A stretch of DNA of 24,662 nt from Muribaculaceae bacterium (GCA_024400895.1 JAKSMA010000007.1:1-24662), one strand, 5' to 3'; shown: positions 1 through 8,540, counted from the stretch's first letter. Notes: generated by a model not told the origin, from the sequence alone. Made by a program: numbers and translations.

Positions 1-1
1 G

Positions 2-1948
2 CTATCAGCCAACGATTTCGGGAAACTTAAAGAAAATTTGAAGAAATTCGGTAGCGACTCTGCCGTGGTGAAGACTGAAAACCTTCAGGTGGCACTCGTC
101 GACGAGAAGGTGAAGGCCACGCTTACAGAAAATGGCAAGGCCGTGACTGTTGACGATGTGGAGAGCGGCACGCTCACCCCAGCAATGGCTAACGCAATTC
201 GCGAGTTTAACGACTCCTACAATCGCAATGGAGATTTCGCCGCAATGATGACTCCACGCAACGATTCAGTGGTGATTAAGAACGACTCGCTCCAACTCGT
301 GATTTCAAGCAAAGGTGCGATGATTACTCGCGCCACACTCCCTGCCTATAAGTCGACACATAAGACCAAGAAGGCCAACTTCGGCAAGGATGTGGAAGTG
401 TTCTCGCCAGGTGAAAACGACTATGGATTCGTGCTCAACACCAGCACTCAGCGCTACAACACTCAGGACTTCTATTTCGAACCTGTGGAAAAAACTGACT
501 CAAGCGTGCTGATGGCTTTGAATTTCGCTAACGGTGCTCAATTCGGTATTCGCTACACACTTCGTCCCAACAACTATGTGGTGCACATGGAAGTGGTGCA
601 AAAGAATATGGACCGCGTTATCGACAGCAACAACCCAATGTACTTCGACTGGAAGCAAAAGATGCGTCGCCACGAAGTGGATGGTATGTTTGAAGAGCGT
701 AACAGTACACTTTATTATAAGTTTGTGGGCGATGGTGATGTGGATTATCTCACTGAAAGTTCGGAACAGAAGGAAAACTTCACCGATGCCATGAAGTGGG
801 TGGCTGCAAAGAACCAATACTTCTCGGCTGTGTTTATTGCCCAAAAGCAATTCACAGGAATGATGCTCAACAGTGTGCCTTACGACAAGAATTCTGAAGA
901 GTTTGCCGATTATCTGAAGATGCTCACCGTGCATTCTGAAATCGAATACCAAGCTGATAAGACCAATCCTGCATCGTTCTTCCTGTATCTTGGTCCTAAC
1001 CGCTACAAGGTGCTGAGCAATATCGATGAAATGATTAACCAGTATCCTGGAGGCGAAGTTGCTGATTCTGATAATCTCCACCTAACTCGCCTTATTCCAC
1101 TGGGCTGGACTTTGTTCCGCTGGATTAACACTGGTATTGTGATTCCGGTGTTCAACTGGTTGGGCACTGTAATCAACAGCTATGGTATCATCATTTTGAT
1201 TCTCACCCTCCTCATCAAGCTTATCCTCACACCACTCACCATTAAGAGTTATCGCTCACAGGCAGTGATGAAGATTCTTGCTCCTGATGTGAAGGCTATC
1301 AACGAAAAATATCCCGACCAAGCCGATGCCATGAAGCGTCAGCAAAAGACGATGGAGCTTTACCGTTCGGCTGGCGCGAGTATGTTTGGCGGTTGCTTGC
1401 CAATGTTGCTGCAGATGCCAATTCTCATTGCAGTGTTTGCGTTCTTCCCATCATGTATTGAATTGCGCGGTCAGTCGTTCCTTTGGGCAAACGACCTTTC
1501 TGCTCCAGATGCAATTGCAAGTTGGACCACTCAAATTCCAATCATCAGCAGCGACTTCGGCAATCACATCAGCCTCTTCTGTTTGTTGGAGACGGCTACC
1601 AACATCCTCTACACTTATGTGACCATGCAATCGCAAAACCAAAGCCAGAGCATGCCAGGCATGAAGTGGATGATGTATTTGATGCCAATTTTCTTCCTCG
1701 TATTCTTCAACCACTACGCATCAGGCTTGAGCTACTACTACTTGCTCTCACTCCTTATCACCATCGTCACCACTTATGCAGTGCGTGCATCGGTTAAGGA
1801 AGAAGATGTTCGTGCAAAGATGGCAGAATACAACAAGAAACCTAAAAAGAAAAGCGGTTGGATGGCACGCCTCGAAGAGGCACAACGCCAGCAACAAGCC
1901 GCTCTTCGCGAGCAGCAAAAGCGCGGCGGTGGCAAGAAGCACCGTTAA
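2..1948 (+). CDS. yidC: Membrane protein insertase YidC (5' end cut by window)
   Basis: YidC inserts and folds inner-membrane proteins, alone or with SecYEG. The frame is open to the left edge: codons before the TTG at 38 read LSANDFGKLKEN, so TTG-38 is not the real start, and the N-terminal membrane anchor lies outside the window. Visible parts are the large periplasmic beta domain (about the first 350 residues) and then the conserved five-helix insertase core. The core begins near TRLIPLGWTLFRWINTG and includes the loop SYRSQAVMKILAPDVKAINEKY. It is followed by FGGCLPMLLQMPILIAVF and the last helices near MYLMPIFFLVFFNHYASG. The tail is rich in Lys, Arg and Gln and ends GGGKKHR, as expected for a ribosome-contacting C-terminus. 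A strong hairpin terminator follows. The family assignment is certain; only the missing N-terminus (probably some tens of residues) is unknown. Confidence 0.97.
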   Translation, partial: LSANDFGKLKENLKKFGSDSAVVKTENLQVALVDEKVKATLTENGKAVTVDDVESGTLTPAMANAIREFNDSYNRNGDFAAMMTPRNDSVVIKNDSLQLVISSKGAMITRATLPAYKSTHKTKKANFGKDVEVFSPGENDYGFVLNTSTQRYNTQDFYFEPVEKTDSSVLMALNFANGAQFGIRYTLRPNNYVVHMEVVQKNMDRVIDSNNPMYFDWKQKMRRHEVDGMFEERNSTLYYKFVGDGDVDYLTESSEQKENFTDAMKWVAAKNQYFSAVFIAQKQFTGMMLNSVPYDKNSEEFADYLKMLTVHSEIEYQADKTNPASFFLYLGPNRYKVLSNIDEMINQYPGGEVADSDNLHLTRLIPLGWTLFRWINTGIVIPVFNWLGTVINSYGIIILILTLLIKLILTPLTIKSYRSQAVMKILAPDVKAINEKYPDQADAMKRQQKTMELYRSAGASMFGGCLPMLLQMPILIAVFAFFPSCIELRGQSFLWANDLSAPDAIASWTTQIPIISSDFGNHISLFCLLETATNILYTYVTMQSQNQSQSMPGMKWMMYLMPIFFLVFFNHYASGLSYYYLLSLLITIVTTYAVRASVKEEDVRAKMAEYNKKPKKKSGWMARLEEAQRQQQAALREQQKRGGGKKHR

Positions 1949-1982
1949 TTAAGAGCTTTCTATAATTACTATAGTTTTTTTT

Positions 1983-2026
1983 GAGGGGTGACTGCTTAAA
2001 GAAAGTGGTCACCTCTTAATTTTTTA
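1983..2026 (+). terminator. Intrinsic terminator after yidC
   Basis: GAGGGGTGAC (1983-1992) pairs with GTCACCTCTT (2008-2017), mostly Watson-Crick with one G-U pair, around a 15-nt loop. AATTTTTT follows. A smaller hairpin, CTATA-ATTAC-TATAG followed by eight T, lies just before it at 1960-1982 and may add to termination. Confidence 0.8.
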
Positions 2027-2035
2027 TAAAATGCG

Positions 2036-2096
2036 GTGTCTGATATAACTTTTTTATTAATTTTGTGTCTGATATCTATCAGGATGGTGCTGATAG
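2036..2096 (+). promoter_or_regulatory. Putative promoter with repeated CTGATA motifs
   Basis: The 11-mer GTGTCTGATAT occurs twice (2036-2046 and 2065-2075). CTGATA-TC-TATCAG at 2069-2082 is an inverted repeat, and CTGATAG recurs at 2090-2096. A TAnnTTTG match (TAATTTTG, 2058-2065) could be the -7 element, although no good -33 TTTG is visible. The repeats could be an operator for the gene at 2123. They also resemble the 7-bp repeats found at 14585-14626, so a decayed repeat element is the alternative. Confidence 0.35.
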
Positions 2097-2122
2097 GTTA
2101 AACGAATAATTTGGTATTGACA

Positions 2123-2740
2123 ATGAAAAAAACGATACTTATCCTCTTCTTGCTGTTGGCTGTAGCGCTGCCTTCGTTGGCGCTCGACCTCACATGGAGT
2201 AAATACAATCTGAATTTCTCAGTTCCTGATGGCGGCTTTGAAATGATGAGCACCAGCACTCATTACGAGCGCCAGTGGGAAGATATGCTTCTCACTGTGC
2301 ACCTCTATACAAAAGACCCAGAAGGGAAGAAAGATATCTATTCCACAACGCTGGAACGCAAAGCTGCCGACTTCAACATGTATGAAGTGAAGAAAACCAA
2401 AATCAAGGTGAAAAACTTCGACACCTATGCGGTGGAAGGCATTATGCCCGATGGCACGCGTGGCTTGCTTGTGAATCTCGTGTCGAAAAAGAGCGAATTG
2501 GTGGTCCAGGTGGTGGTGAACTACTTGTTTGGAAACCGTGAAATGGTGGAAGATGTGGTGAAGAGTTTTGCCGAAAACCCCGACCGCAAGCCAAATCACG
2601 AGACCAAGAAGCAAAAGATTAAAAAGCCTGACCAGAAAGATGCTAAGCCATCGAAGCAAGAACTTGAAGAGCAGAAGCGATTGGAAAAAGAACAGAAGTA
2701 TCAAGAAAAGCGTCGTAAAGGCGAAATTTTTGATGCGTAA
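2123..2740 (+). CDS. Secreted hypothetical protein with basic coiled-coil tail
   Basis: The product has 205 residues and I do not recognise a family. The ATG at 2123 is chosen over the in-frame TTG at 2111 because it begins a clean signal peptide: MKKT, a Leu/Ile/Ala core, and a cleavage site near SLA before LDLTW. The mature part (about residues 22-155) looks like a small beta-rich domain with alternating hydrophobic strands such as LLTVHLYTK and ELVVQVVVNYLF. From about residue 156 the chain is dominated by Lys, Glu, Gln and Arg (KKQKIKKPDQKDAK, then LEEQKRLEKEQKYQEKRR), which predicts a charged helix or coiled coil. It is a single gene between two terminators. It probably acts in the periplasm or at the outer membrane; the function is unknown. 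Confidence 0.8.
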   Translation: MKKTILILFLLLAVALPSLALDLTWSKYNLNFSVPDGGFEMMSTSTHYERQWEDMLLTVHLYTKDPEGKKDIYSTTLERKAADFNMYEVKKTKIKVKNFDTYAVEGIMPDGTRGLLVNLVSKKSELVVQVVVNYLFGNREMVEDVVKSFAENPDRKPNHETKKQKIKKPDQKDAKPSKQELEEQKRLEKEQKYQEKRRKGEIFDA

Positions 2741-2802
2741 TTTTTTTTGAATTCCAGAAAAGTGAATCTTGCGTGACTTGTGTGATGATTCAAACCTACC
2801 AT

Positions 2803-2835
2803 AAGCGTTTCCATACATATGGATGCGCTTTTATT
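2803..2835 (+). terminator. Intrinsic terminator after the 205-residue secreted protein
   Basis: AAGCG..TCCATA (2803-2813) pairs with TATGGA..CGCTT (2818-2830). There is a 2-nt internal mismatch and a short loop, and TTATTG follows. The T run is short, so efficiency may be moderate. Confidence 0.6.
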
Positions 2836-2874
2836 GTTCAAATATCCAATAATTGTGGTTAATATAACCAAAAG

Positions 2875-2906
2875 TTTGTTGTACAGGTGTTTTATTACTA
2901 TATTTG
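2875..2906 (+). promoter_or_regulatory. Bacteroidetes-type promoter of the export operon
   Basis: TTTG (2875-2878) and TATATTTG (2899-2906) are separated by 20 nt, an excellent match to the Bacteroidetes primary sigma consensus TTTG-N19-21-TAnnTTTG. Transcription should start near 2912, giving a leader of about 60 nt before the ATG at 2971. Confidence 0.8.
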
Positions 2907-2970
2907 CAGTCTGTTTAATATGCGTGGTTTGCATTTTTTGTAGATATTGCGCGTAAATTTTATAGTGGTG

Positions 2971-4401
2971 ATGCGAAAATTTTTATTAGGTATCATAATG
3001 TTGTCGGCTTTCCCTGAGGTGGGACATTGTGAAGTGTCGCTCGACTCTTGCCGCCGTATGGCCATTGCCAACAACAAGGAAATTCTTCAACAGCAAATTA
3101 AAATTGAACAAGCTGGCTACCAGCGCAAGCAGGCTGAGGCAGCCTATCTGCCAAGCTTTGATTTTGAGGGCGGATATGTCTACAATCAGAAGAAACTTTC
3201 GCTTGTAGATAAAGACCAGCTGCTGCCAACCAAGTCGTTTAATCCTCTTTTGGGCGATTATGAATTCAATTTTGTGAAAGACCCTGTCACAGGTCTGCCC
3301 GTGATGCACGATGGCTCACCTATTCCATCCACAGTGGCATTGCTCCCCAAAAGTGCGCTCACATACGACATTCATAATGTGTTTGCCGCTGCAGTGACAA
3401 TGACGCAACCAATATATGTGGGTGGCAAGATTCGCGCAATGAACAAGATTACGCATTATGCCGAAGAACTCGCCCAGAACATGCACGACACTAAAGTGCA
3501 GGATGTGGTCTACAGCGTGGACGAGGCATATTGGCTCGTGGTTTCGCTTGTGGCGAAGAAGAAACTCGTGGAGAGTTACCTTCATTTGGTGCAAAACCTC
3601 GATTCCGATGTAGAGAAAATGATTAAGGAAGGCGTTGCCACCAAGGCTAACAAACTCACCGTCGACGTGAAAGTGAACGAAGCCAATGTGAATCTCACTA
3701 AGGTGAACAATGGACTGGAACTTTCTCGCATGCTCCTTAACCAGATTTGTGGCCAGCCCATTGATGCCCGCTTCACGCTCGCTGATGAAAATCGCGATGA
3801 AATAGGCGGCACCCTTCGCCCAACCCATATCCAGATGGATTCGGTCTACTCGCGCCGCACCGATGTTCGCTCTCTGGAAATTGCCGGTAAGATTTTTGAC
3901 GAAAAAGCAAAGGTGGCTCGCAGCGAAATGCTGCCGCAAATTGCAGCCTTTGCTGCATATCATGGAACAAATCCTAACTCGTTCAACGGTTTCAAAAACA
4001 AATTTGGATTTGCGTTCTCCGTGGGCGCGATGGTGAAGATTCCTTGGTGGCACTGGGGCGGATTGCCCAATAAGTATAAGGAAGCAAAAGCCGAGGCACG
4101 CCTCTATAAAGTGCAACTTGATGATGTGCGCGAGAAAATCAACCTGCAAGTGAGTCAAGCCGCTTTCCGCTATGAGGAAGCCTGGAAAACCTATGAGAAG
4201 ACCAAGTCGCACCTCGTTCAGGCTAACGAAAACTTGCGTTGCTCACAACTTGCGTTCAGAGAAGGTGTTTCTAATCTTGAAACCGTGATTGCTGCACAAA
4301 CTGCTTGGATGCAGGCCTACAGCGAAAATATAGATGCCCAAATCGATATCCAGCTTTGCGATGTATATCTCTCTAAGGTGATGGGCGAAATGAAGTATTA
4401 A
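2971..4401 (+). CDS. TolC-family outer membrane efflux protein
   Basis: This 476-residue protein would form the outer-membrane and periplasmic channel of a tripartite exporter. The ATG at 2971 is preferred to the TTG at 2947 because it opens a signal peptide (MRKFLLGIIMLSAF, cleavage near VGHC). The typical OEP start follows (SLDSCRRMAIANNKEILQQQ), then the AYLPSFDFEGGY strand and the TMTQPIYVGGKI motif at the first beta barrel segment. Two long helical coiled-coil repeats are visible. The second half repeats the pattern (VARSEMLPQIAAFAAYHG and then VKIPWWHWGG). The C-terminus has the usual FREGVSNLETVIAAQ helix. It is the first gene of the operon, and the adaptor starts 32 nt after its stop. 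Confidence 0.93.
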   Translation: MRKFLLGIIMLSAFPEVGHCEVSLDSCRRMAIANNKEILQQQIKIEQAGYQRKQAEAAYLPSFDFEGGYVYNQKKLSLVDKDQLLPTKSFNPLLGDYEFNFVKDPVTGLPVMHDGSPIPSTVALLPKSALTYDIHNVFAAAVTMTQPIYVGGKIRAMNKITHYAEELAQNMHDTKVQDVVYSVDEAYWLVVSLVAKKKLVESYLHLVQNLDSDVEKMIKEGVATKANKLTVDVKVNEANVNLTKVNNGLELSRMLLNQICGQPIDARFTLADENRDEIGGTLRPTHIQMDSVYSRRTDVRSLEIAGKIFDEKAKVARSEMLPQIAAFAAYHGTNPNSFNGFKNKFGFAFSVGAMVKIPWWHWGGLPNKYKEAKAEARLYKVQLDDVREKINLQVSQAAFRYEEAWKTYEKTKSHLVQANENLRCSQLAFREGVSNLETVIAAQTAWMQAYSENIDAQIDIQLCDVYLSKVMGEMKY

Positions 4402-4433
4402 TAGAAATCAATTTTCACATTATTCGACGATAT

Positions 4434-5588
4434 ATGGAAAAAGAAAAACAGGGAGAAACCCAGAATGTTCAGACTCAGGTGGAAGAAGTAATCACCGAAC
4501 AAAAGAACGCTAAAGAGGGTTTGAGCGAATCCGAAGAGAAGGGTAAGAAGAAAGACTCTAAAAAAGAGACTAAGCGCACCGAAGTGAAGGAGCAGCGCAC
4601 CATTGCCCGCAAGCGCGACAAGGCCTTGTTGGCAGCTCTCTTTGTGTTTGTCATTGTAATGGCTGGCATTGCTGCCCTCGGTTTGCTTCTTATTCACCCA
4701 CCAAAAGAAAATACGCAAGGTCAGGCCGACTGCGAGCAAGTTCGTGTGTCGGGTAAATTGCCCGGACGTGTAGTTCGCTTCTATGTGAAGGAAGGCGACT
4801 ATGTGCACAAAGGCGACACCCTTGTAGCCATTAGCAGCAAGACTGCCGATGCTGCCCTCTACAAGGCAAAGAGTGCTCAACGCGTGGCTGCTTCCACTGC
4901 ACAAAAGGTGGAAAAAGGCACTCGTGAAGAAATCAAGAACAGTGCCAACAGCGTGGTTGCACAAGCCAAGGCTGCACAGGATATTGCTCGCAAAACCTAT
5001 CAGCGTGTCGAAAATCTCTACAACGAAGGTGTGATGACAGAGCAAAAGCGTGATGAGGCAAAAGCTGCCTACGATGCTGCCACTGCAGCCGTTTCTGCCG
5101 CCGAATCACAGGCTCAATTAGCACAGAATGGCGCACAGCAAGAAGACAAGGCCGCTTCTCACGGTATGGAAGATGTGGCTCGTGCCACAGTGATGGAGGT
5201 GGAATCGGTGCTTGAAGACCAGATTCTGCTTGCTCCTTGCGATGGCGAAGTGAGCGAGATTTACCCTCACGAAGGCGAACTTGTGGCATTGGGCACCCCA
5301 ATTATGACTCTCTCGAAGACTCAAGACATGTGGGTGGCGTTCAGCGTGCGTGAAGAAATGCTTTCAAAATTGCCTATGGACACAGTGCTCACTGTCACTA
5401 TTCCTGCTCTCAACAATAAGGAAGCAAAGATGAAGGTGTACTACATCCACGATATGGGCTCTTATGCTGTGTGGAATGCGACCAAGGCTTACGGTCAGTA
5501 CGACAGCAAGACATTTGCTGTGAAGGCTCGCCCCGTAGAGCATATTGAAGGTTTCCGACCAGGTATGTCGGTTCTGCTTCCTGAATAA
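4434..5588 (+). CDS. HlyD/EmrA-type periplasmic adaptor (membrane fusion protein)
   Basis: This 384-residue adaptor would join the inner-membrane permeases to the TolC channel. The first ~62 residues are an unusually long, charged cytoplasmic leader rich in Glu and Lys. One membrane anchor follows at about 64-87 (ALLAALFVFVIVMAGIAAL). The biotinyl-lipoyl half-motif is at about 100-140 (VRVSGKLPGRVVRFYVKEGDYVHKGD). A long alpha hairpin with Ala-rich heptads follows, from about 145 to 255. The second lipoyl half is LLAPCDGEVSEIYPHEGELV, and a beta-barrel domain follows (MWVAFSVREEMLSKLP). It ends with the expected FRPGMSVLLPE. It lies 32 nt behind tolC and 38 nt before the first permease, so it is clearly co-transcribed. 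Confidence 0.93.
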   Translation: MEKEKQGETQNVQTQVEEVITEQKNAKEGLSESEEKGKKKDSKKETKRTEVKEQRTIARKRDKALLAALFVFVIVMAGIAALGLLLIHPPKENTQGQADCEQVRVSGKLPGRVVRFYVKEGDYVHKGDTLVAISSKTADAALYKAKSAQRVAASTAQKVEKGTREEIKNSANSVVAQAKAAQDIARKTYQRVENLYNEGVMTEQKRDEAKAAYDAATAAVSAAESQAQLAQNGAQQEDKAASHGMEDVARATVMEVESVLEDQILLAPCDGEVSEIYPHEGELVALGTPIMTLSKTQDMWVAFSVREEMLSKLPMDTVLTVTIPALNNKEAKMKVYYIHDMGSYAVWNATKAYGQYDSKTFAVKARPVEHIEGFRPGMSVLLPE

Positions 5589-5626
5589 TTTTCAACACCA
5601 CAACCAATTATTAATCAATTTCGAAG

Positions 5627-6793
5627 ATGCTTTTCCACTTCATCATACAATCGCTCAAGCGCGGTGCTGTTTCACTTGTGAGACGGCAGGTGTTCTTTTG
5701 GATGATGGTGGTGGTGCCATTGCTTGGCTCATGGTTCCTCTTCGACTTGATGAAAGCTGGGGAAGTGGAACGAGTGCCGGTGGGTATCGTCGACCTCGAC
5801 AACTCTTCGCTTTCCCGATCGCTGACCCATAATCTTGAAGCGTTTAAGACGGTGGATATTCAGTACCACTTCCGCAACTATCAAGAGGCTGCCGATGCTG
5901 TGCAGAGAGGCTTGGTTTTAGGCTTCTTCTATATGCCAGCCGACCTTTCAGAGCGTGCGCTCAGCGGACAGAGTCCAACGGTGAGTTACTATGTCAACTA
6001 TGCTTACTATTCGCCGGCGTCCACTATGTTCAAGGGCTTCAAGACCATTTCCATGTTGGCAAATGGGGCTATTGTTACCACTGCACTTCGCACGCTTGGT
6101 GTGCCGGGGCCACAAATATCTGCCACACTTCAACCGGTGCTTACCGATGTGCACGCACTGAATAACCCATGGACCAATTATGGCTATTACCTCAATGCCT
6201 CGTTTGTTCCTTGTTTTCTGGCGCTGATTATTTTGCTGGTGACAGCGTTCAGCATCGGTACCGAGCTGAAATACGGCACTTGCCGCCAGTGGATGCACTC
6301 TTCGGGCAATAGCATCATCTTGGCTATCACTGGCAAGATATTGCCACAGACCATCATTTTCACGGCAGTGGGCTGGTTTATCCAACTGATGATGTATCGT
6401 GTGTATGATATGCCGTTGAATGGTCCACCATCGCACATGATGTGGGCAATGGTGCTGTTTGTGCTTGCCAATCAGGGGTGGGCATTGTTCGCCATGTGTG
6501 TGGCGCCAAACTTCAGATTGGGTTCTACGCTCTGCACGCTTCTTGGCATGCTTTCGTTCTCGTTCTGCGGTTTCTCTCTTCCACAGGAGGCTATGTATCC
6601 GTGGATTGAGGCACTTGGCTTCGTGATGCCAGTGAAGTATTTCTTCCTGCTCAGCATCGACCAGGCTCTTAATGGCATCGACTTGTATTACAGCCGTGTG
6701 TATTATGCCGCACTTATTGGCTTCATTCTTCTTCCTTGGCCGCTCATCTGGCGATTGAAGAAAGAGTGTATGCACCCTGTGTATGTGCCTTAG
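5627..6793 (+). CDS. ABC-2 type transporter permease (first of two)
   Basis: This 388-residue inner-membrane protein is of the ABC-2 permease family (YhhJ/YbhS-like). One helix lies near residues 22-42 (VFFWMMVVVPLLGSWFLF). A large extracytoplasmic domain of about 140 residues follows, with the typical PVGIVDLDNSSLSRSL start. A cluster of about five helices comes next, at roughly 187-212, 227-255, 267-290, 295-318 and 360-377. The motif GFSLPQEAMYPWIEALGFVMPVKYF near 315-340 is the usual ABC-2 reentrant and exit segment. The neighbouring permease has the same layout, so the two probably form a heterodimer. There is no nucleotide-binding subunit in the operon, so energising is unexplained here. 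Confidence 0.88.
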   Translation: MLFHFIIQSLKRGAVSLVRRQVFFWMMVVVPLLGSWFLFDLMKAGEVERVPVGIVDLDNSSLSRSLTHNLEAFKTVDIQYHFRNYQEAADAVQRGLVLGFFYMPADLSERALSGQSPTVSYYVNYAYYSPASTMFKGFKTISMLANGAIVTTALRTLGVPGPQISATLQPVLTDVHALNNPWTNYGYYLNASFVPCFLALIILLVTAFSIGTELKYGTCRQWMHSSGNSIILAITGKILPQTIIFTAVGWFIQLMMYRVYDMPLNGPPSHMMWAMVLFVLANQGWALFAMCVAPNFRLGSTLCTLLGMLSFSFCGFSLPQEAMYPWIEALGFVMPVKYFFLLSIDQALNGIDLYYSRVYYAALIGFILLPWPLIWRLKKECMHPVYVP

Positions 6794-6839
6794 TGCTCAA
6801 CTTTAAAAAAGAAACTATTCACAATAGTAAACAGTATAA

Positions 6840-8099
6840 ATGTCGTTTTTTCGCAACATAATCAACTGGCCAATCGACGTGTTCCGTGTATGGAAACGCG
6901 AGATTAGTCTTGTGTTCCACGATGAGGCTGTCATCATCTTCTTCCTCGTGCTGTGTGCGGTCTATCCCGTGCTCTACTCCCTCATCTACAACACTGAGGT
7001 GGCGCACGACATTAAGGTGGTGGTGGTCGACGACAATCGCAGTCATCTCACTCGTGAATTTGTTCGCCAGCTCGACGCCACTCCAGAAGTGTGCGTGATG
7101 GATTATGTGAGCAATATTCAGGACGCCCGCCGCCTCATGAATGAGCATGAGTGCTATGGCGTGGTGTATTTCCCTTCCGACTTCACCCGTCAAGCGCTTG
7201 GAGGAGGGCAGGGCCATGTTTCGCTCTATACCGACATGGGTGTGTTTATGCGCTACAAGCAGATGCTCACCGGCCTCACCAGTGTGCAAATGAACATGTG
7301 CACCCAGCTTCAACATGCAAAAATCGGAATCACCTCCGAAAATTCTGGAGGCATTATTGAAAACCGACAGGTGGCATTGGGCAACACTGCTCAAGGTATT
7401 GGCTCGTCGGTGCTTCCATGTGTGCTTGTGCTCGTGCTTCAGCAGAGTATGCTGCTTGGCATCTGTGTGCTTCGAGGGGGCAGTCGTGAGCGCCGATTGA
7501 GGAATCGAGGTTTTGACCCGCTTGAAATCAACACTTGGGTCAGTGCCTCACTTGTGGGCAAGAGCCTTTGCCACTGGGTGATTTATATCGTGCCCACTAT
7601 CTATGTGCTCCACTTTGTGCCCATGTTCTTCGACTTCCCGCAAAATGGTGCCACACTCGATATTATCGTGCTGATGTTGCCGTTCCTGCTTAGCGTATCG
7701 TTGCTCGGCCAAACTCTTCAAGTGTTTGTAAACGACCGCGAGACCACTTTCCTTGTTATGGGCTTCACCTCAATTATATTCGTGTTCCTAACCGGTATTT
7801 CGTGGCCACGATTCATGATGCCCGACTATTGGATTGCGTTGGGCAATGTGATTCCATCTACCTGGGCTTCTAACGCCTATATATCCATACAGACCAATGC
7901 TGCCACTCTTGGGCAAGTGTCGCAGAGCTACTATATGCTTTGGGTGCTCGTAGGCTTCTATTTCGTGGCAGCCTATATGGTAGAGCGCTTCATTTGCCGC
8001 CCACGCTACCGACGCATGCAGCAATATGCCGCTATCGAACCCGATGCCCTCATCAAAGAAGAGCATCGTCGCAACGCCGTCGACCAATCTGGCTGGTAA
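6840..8099 (+). CDS. ABC-2 type transporter permease (second of two)
   Basis: This 419-residue protein has the same architecture as the preceding permease. A cytoplasmic N-terminus (VFRVWKREISLVFHDEAV) leads into a first helix (IIFFLVLCAVYPVLYSLIY). An extracytoplasmic domain starting DIKVVVVDDNRSHLTREF follows, then five or so membrane segments after about residue 185. The late ABC-2 motif is GISWPRFMMPDYWIALGNVIPSTWA. It starts 46 nt after the first permease and ends the operon just before a hairpin terminator at 8148. The C-terminal ~40 residues are cytoplasmic and charged. The substrate cannot be inferred from sequence; drugs, lipids or an envelope component are all possible for this family. 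Confidence 0.88.
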   Translation: MSFFRNIINWPIDVFRVWKREISLVFHDEAVIIFFLVLCAVYPVLYSLIYNTEVAHDIKVVVVDDNRSHLTREFVRQLDATPEVCVMDYVSNIQDARRLMNEHECYGVVYFPSDFTRQALGGGQGHVSLYTDMGVFMRYKQMLTGLTSVQMNMCTQLQHAKIGITSENSGGIIENRQVALGNTAQGIGSSVLPCVLVLVLQQSMLLGICVLRGGSRERRLRNRGFDPLEINTWVSASLVGKSLCHWVIYIVPTIYVLHFVPMFFDFPQNGATLDIIVLMLPFLLSVSLLGQTLQVFVNDRETTFLVMGFTSIIFVFLTGISWPRFMMPDYWIALGNVIPSTWASNAYISIQTNAATLGQVSQSYYMLWVLVGFYFVAAYMVERFICRPRYRRMQQYAAIEPDALIKEEHRRNAVDQSGW

Positions 8100-8147
8100 C
8101 CACTCACCATCAGAGGAAGAATTGCAGGGGGGTGTTCCGATGAAGTG

Positions 8148-8183
8148 GGCATACATTTTCCTCTCCCCATAAAATGCCTTTTT
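8148..8183 (+). terminator. Terminator of the export operon
   Basis: GGC (8148-8150) plus ATTTT (8155-8159), with a 4-nt bulge between them, pair with AAAATGCC (8171-8178). Five T follow at 8179-8183. It ends the tolC-hlyD-permease operon. Confidence 0.6.
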
Positions 8184-8479
8184 GCTATTTCACTTTAGTG
8201 TGATGTTTCCTATCTTCGCGTCTGGGTTCTTTGGCGTATTGATAGAGGGAAACAGGTGTTTCACTTGCAGACAGGGAATGTGTTTTCACTTCCGATTTTG
8301 ACCAGAAAATAGGTGGTTTTTGGTCCAAAAGCGAAATGAAAATGGGTGTTTCAGGTGTTTCGGGTGTTTCGGGTGTTTCTGATGTTTCAATTGTTTTCAT
8401 AAACTTTGGCTGATGTAATACACATGATTTTGCCATTTATCAACAGAGCTATTCGCATTAATTCCATCTCTTTTTTTCC
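8184..8479. other. Non-coding stretch after the export operon
   Basis: No believable gene is seen. The stretch holds a GAAACAGGTGTTTC palindrome near 8249-8262, a weak GACC/GGTC hairpin near 8300-8325, and the 9-bp tandem array at 8345-8398. A minus-strand frame (8185-8436) reads ETPETPETP, but only because of the 9-bp array. The base composition is less regular than in the adjacent genes, which fits decayed intergenic DNA. Confidence 0.6.
8345..8398. repeat. 9-bp tandem repeat array
   Basis: Six units with an exact 9-bp period: GGTGTTTCA, GGTGTTTCG (twice), GGTGTTTCT, GATGTTTCA and ATTGTTTTC. The units decay toward the right end. On the minus strand the frame reads Glu-Thr-Pro repeats, but no gene context supports translation. 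The same 9-bp period with other unit sequences occurs in the repeat elements at 14545 and 21151. Confidence 0.85.
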
Positions 8480-8540
8480 TTTTTTGGCGGGGGCTGGTGG
8501 CGGTGGAATGAATAAAAATGATTATCTTTGCGTGCGCAAA
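8480..8540 (+). repeat. 61-bp direct repeat, copy A, with promoter-like element and palindrome
   Basis: This segment matches 9178-9238 at 57 of 61 positions by hand alignment, and the last 46 nt differ at one position only. It holds TATCTTTG (8523-8530), a TAnnTTTG -7 match. It also holds the interrupted palindrome TTTGCG-TG-CGCAAA (8527-8540), which overlaps the -7 element and so looks like an operator. No convincing -33 TTTG is present; a G-rich GGTGGCGGTGG tract occupies that place. Copy A would drive the ATPase pseudogene at 8655. Confidence 0.85.

Noticed and set aside
3316..4212. Long minus-strand open frame (298 codons) antisense to the TolC-like gene
   Set aside because: It is a shadow of the tolC-like gene, with no recognisable domain and a composition typical of antisense frames.
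8185..8436. Minus-strand gene encoding an ETP-repeat protein
   Set aside because: The repeat arises from the 9-bp DNA array. The rest has no family resemblance, signal or gene context.
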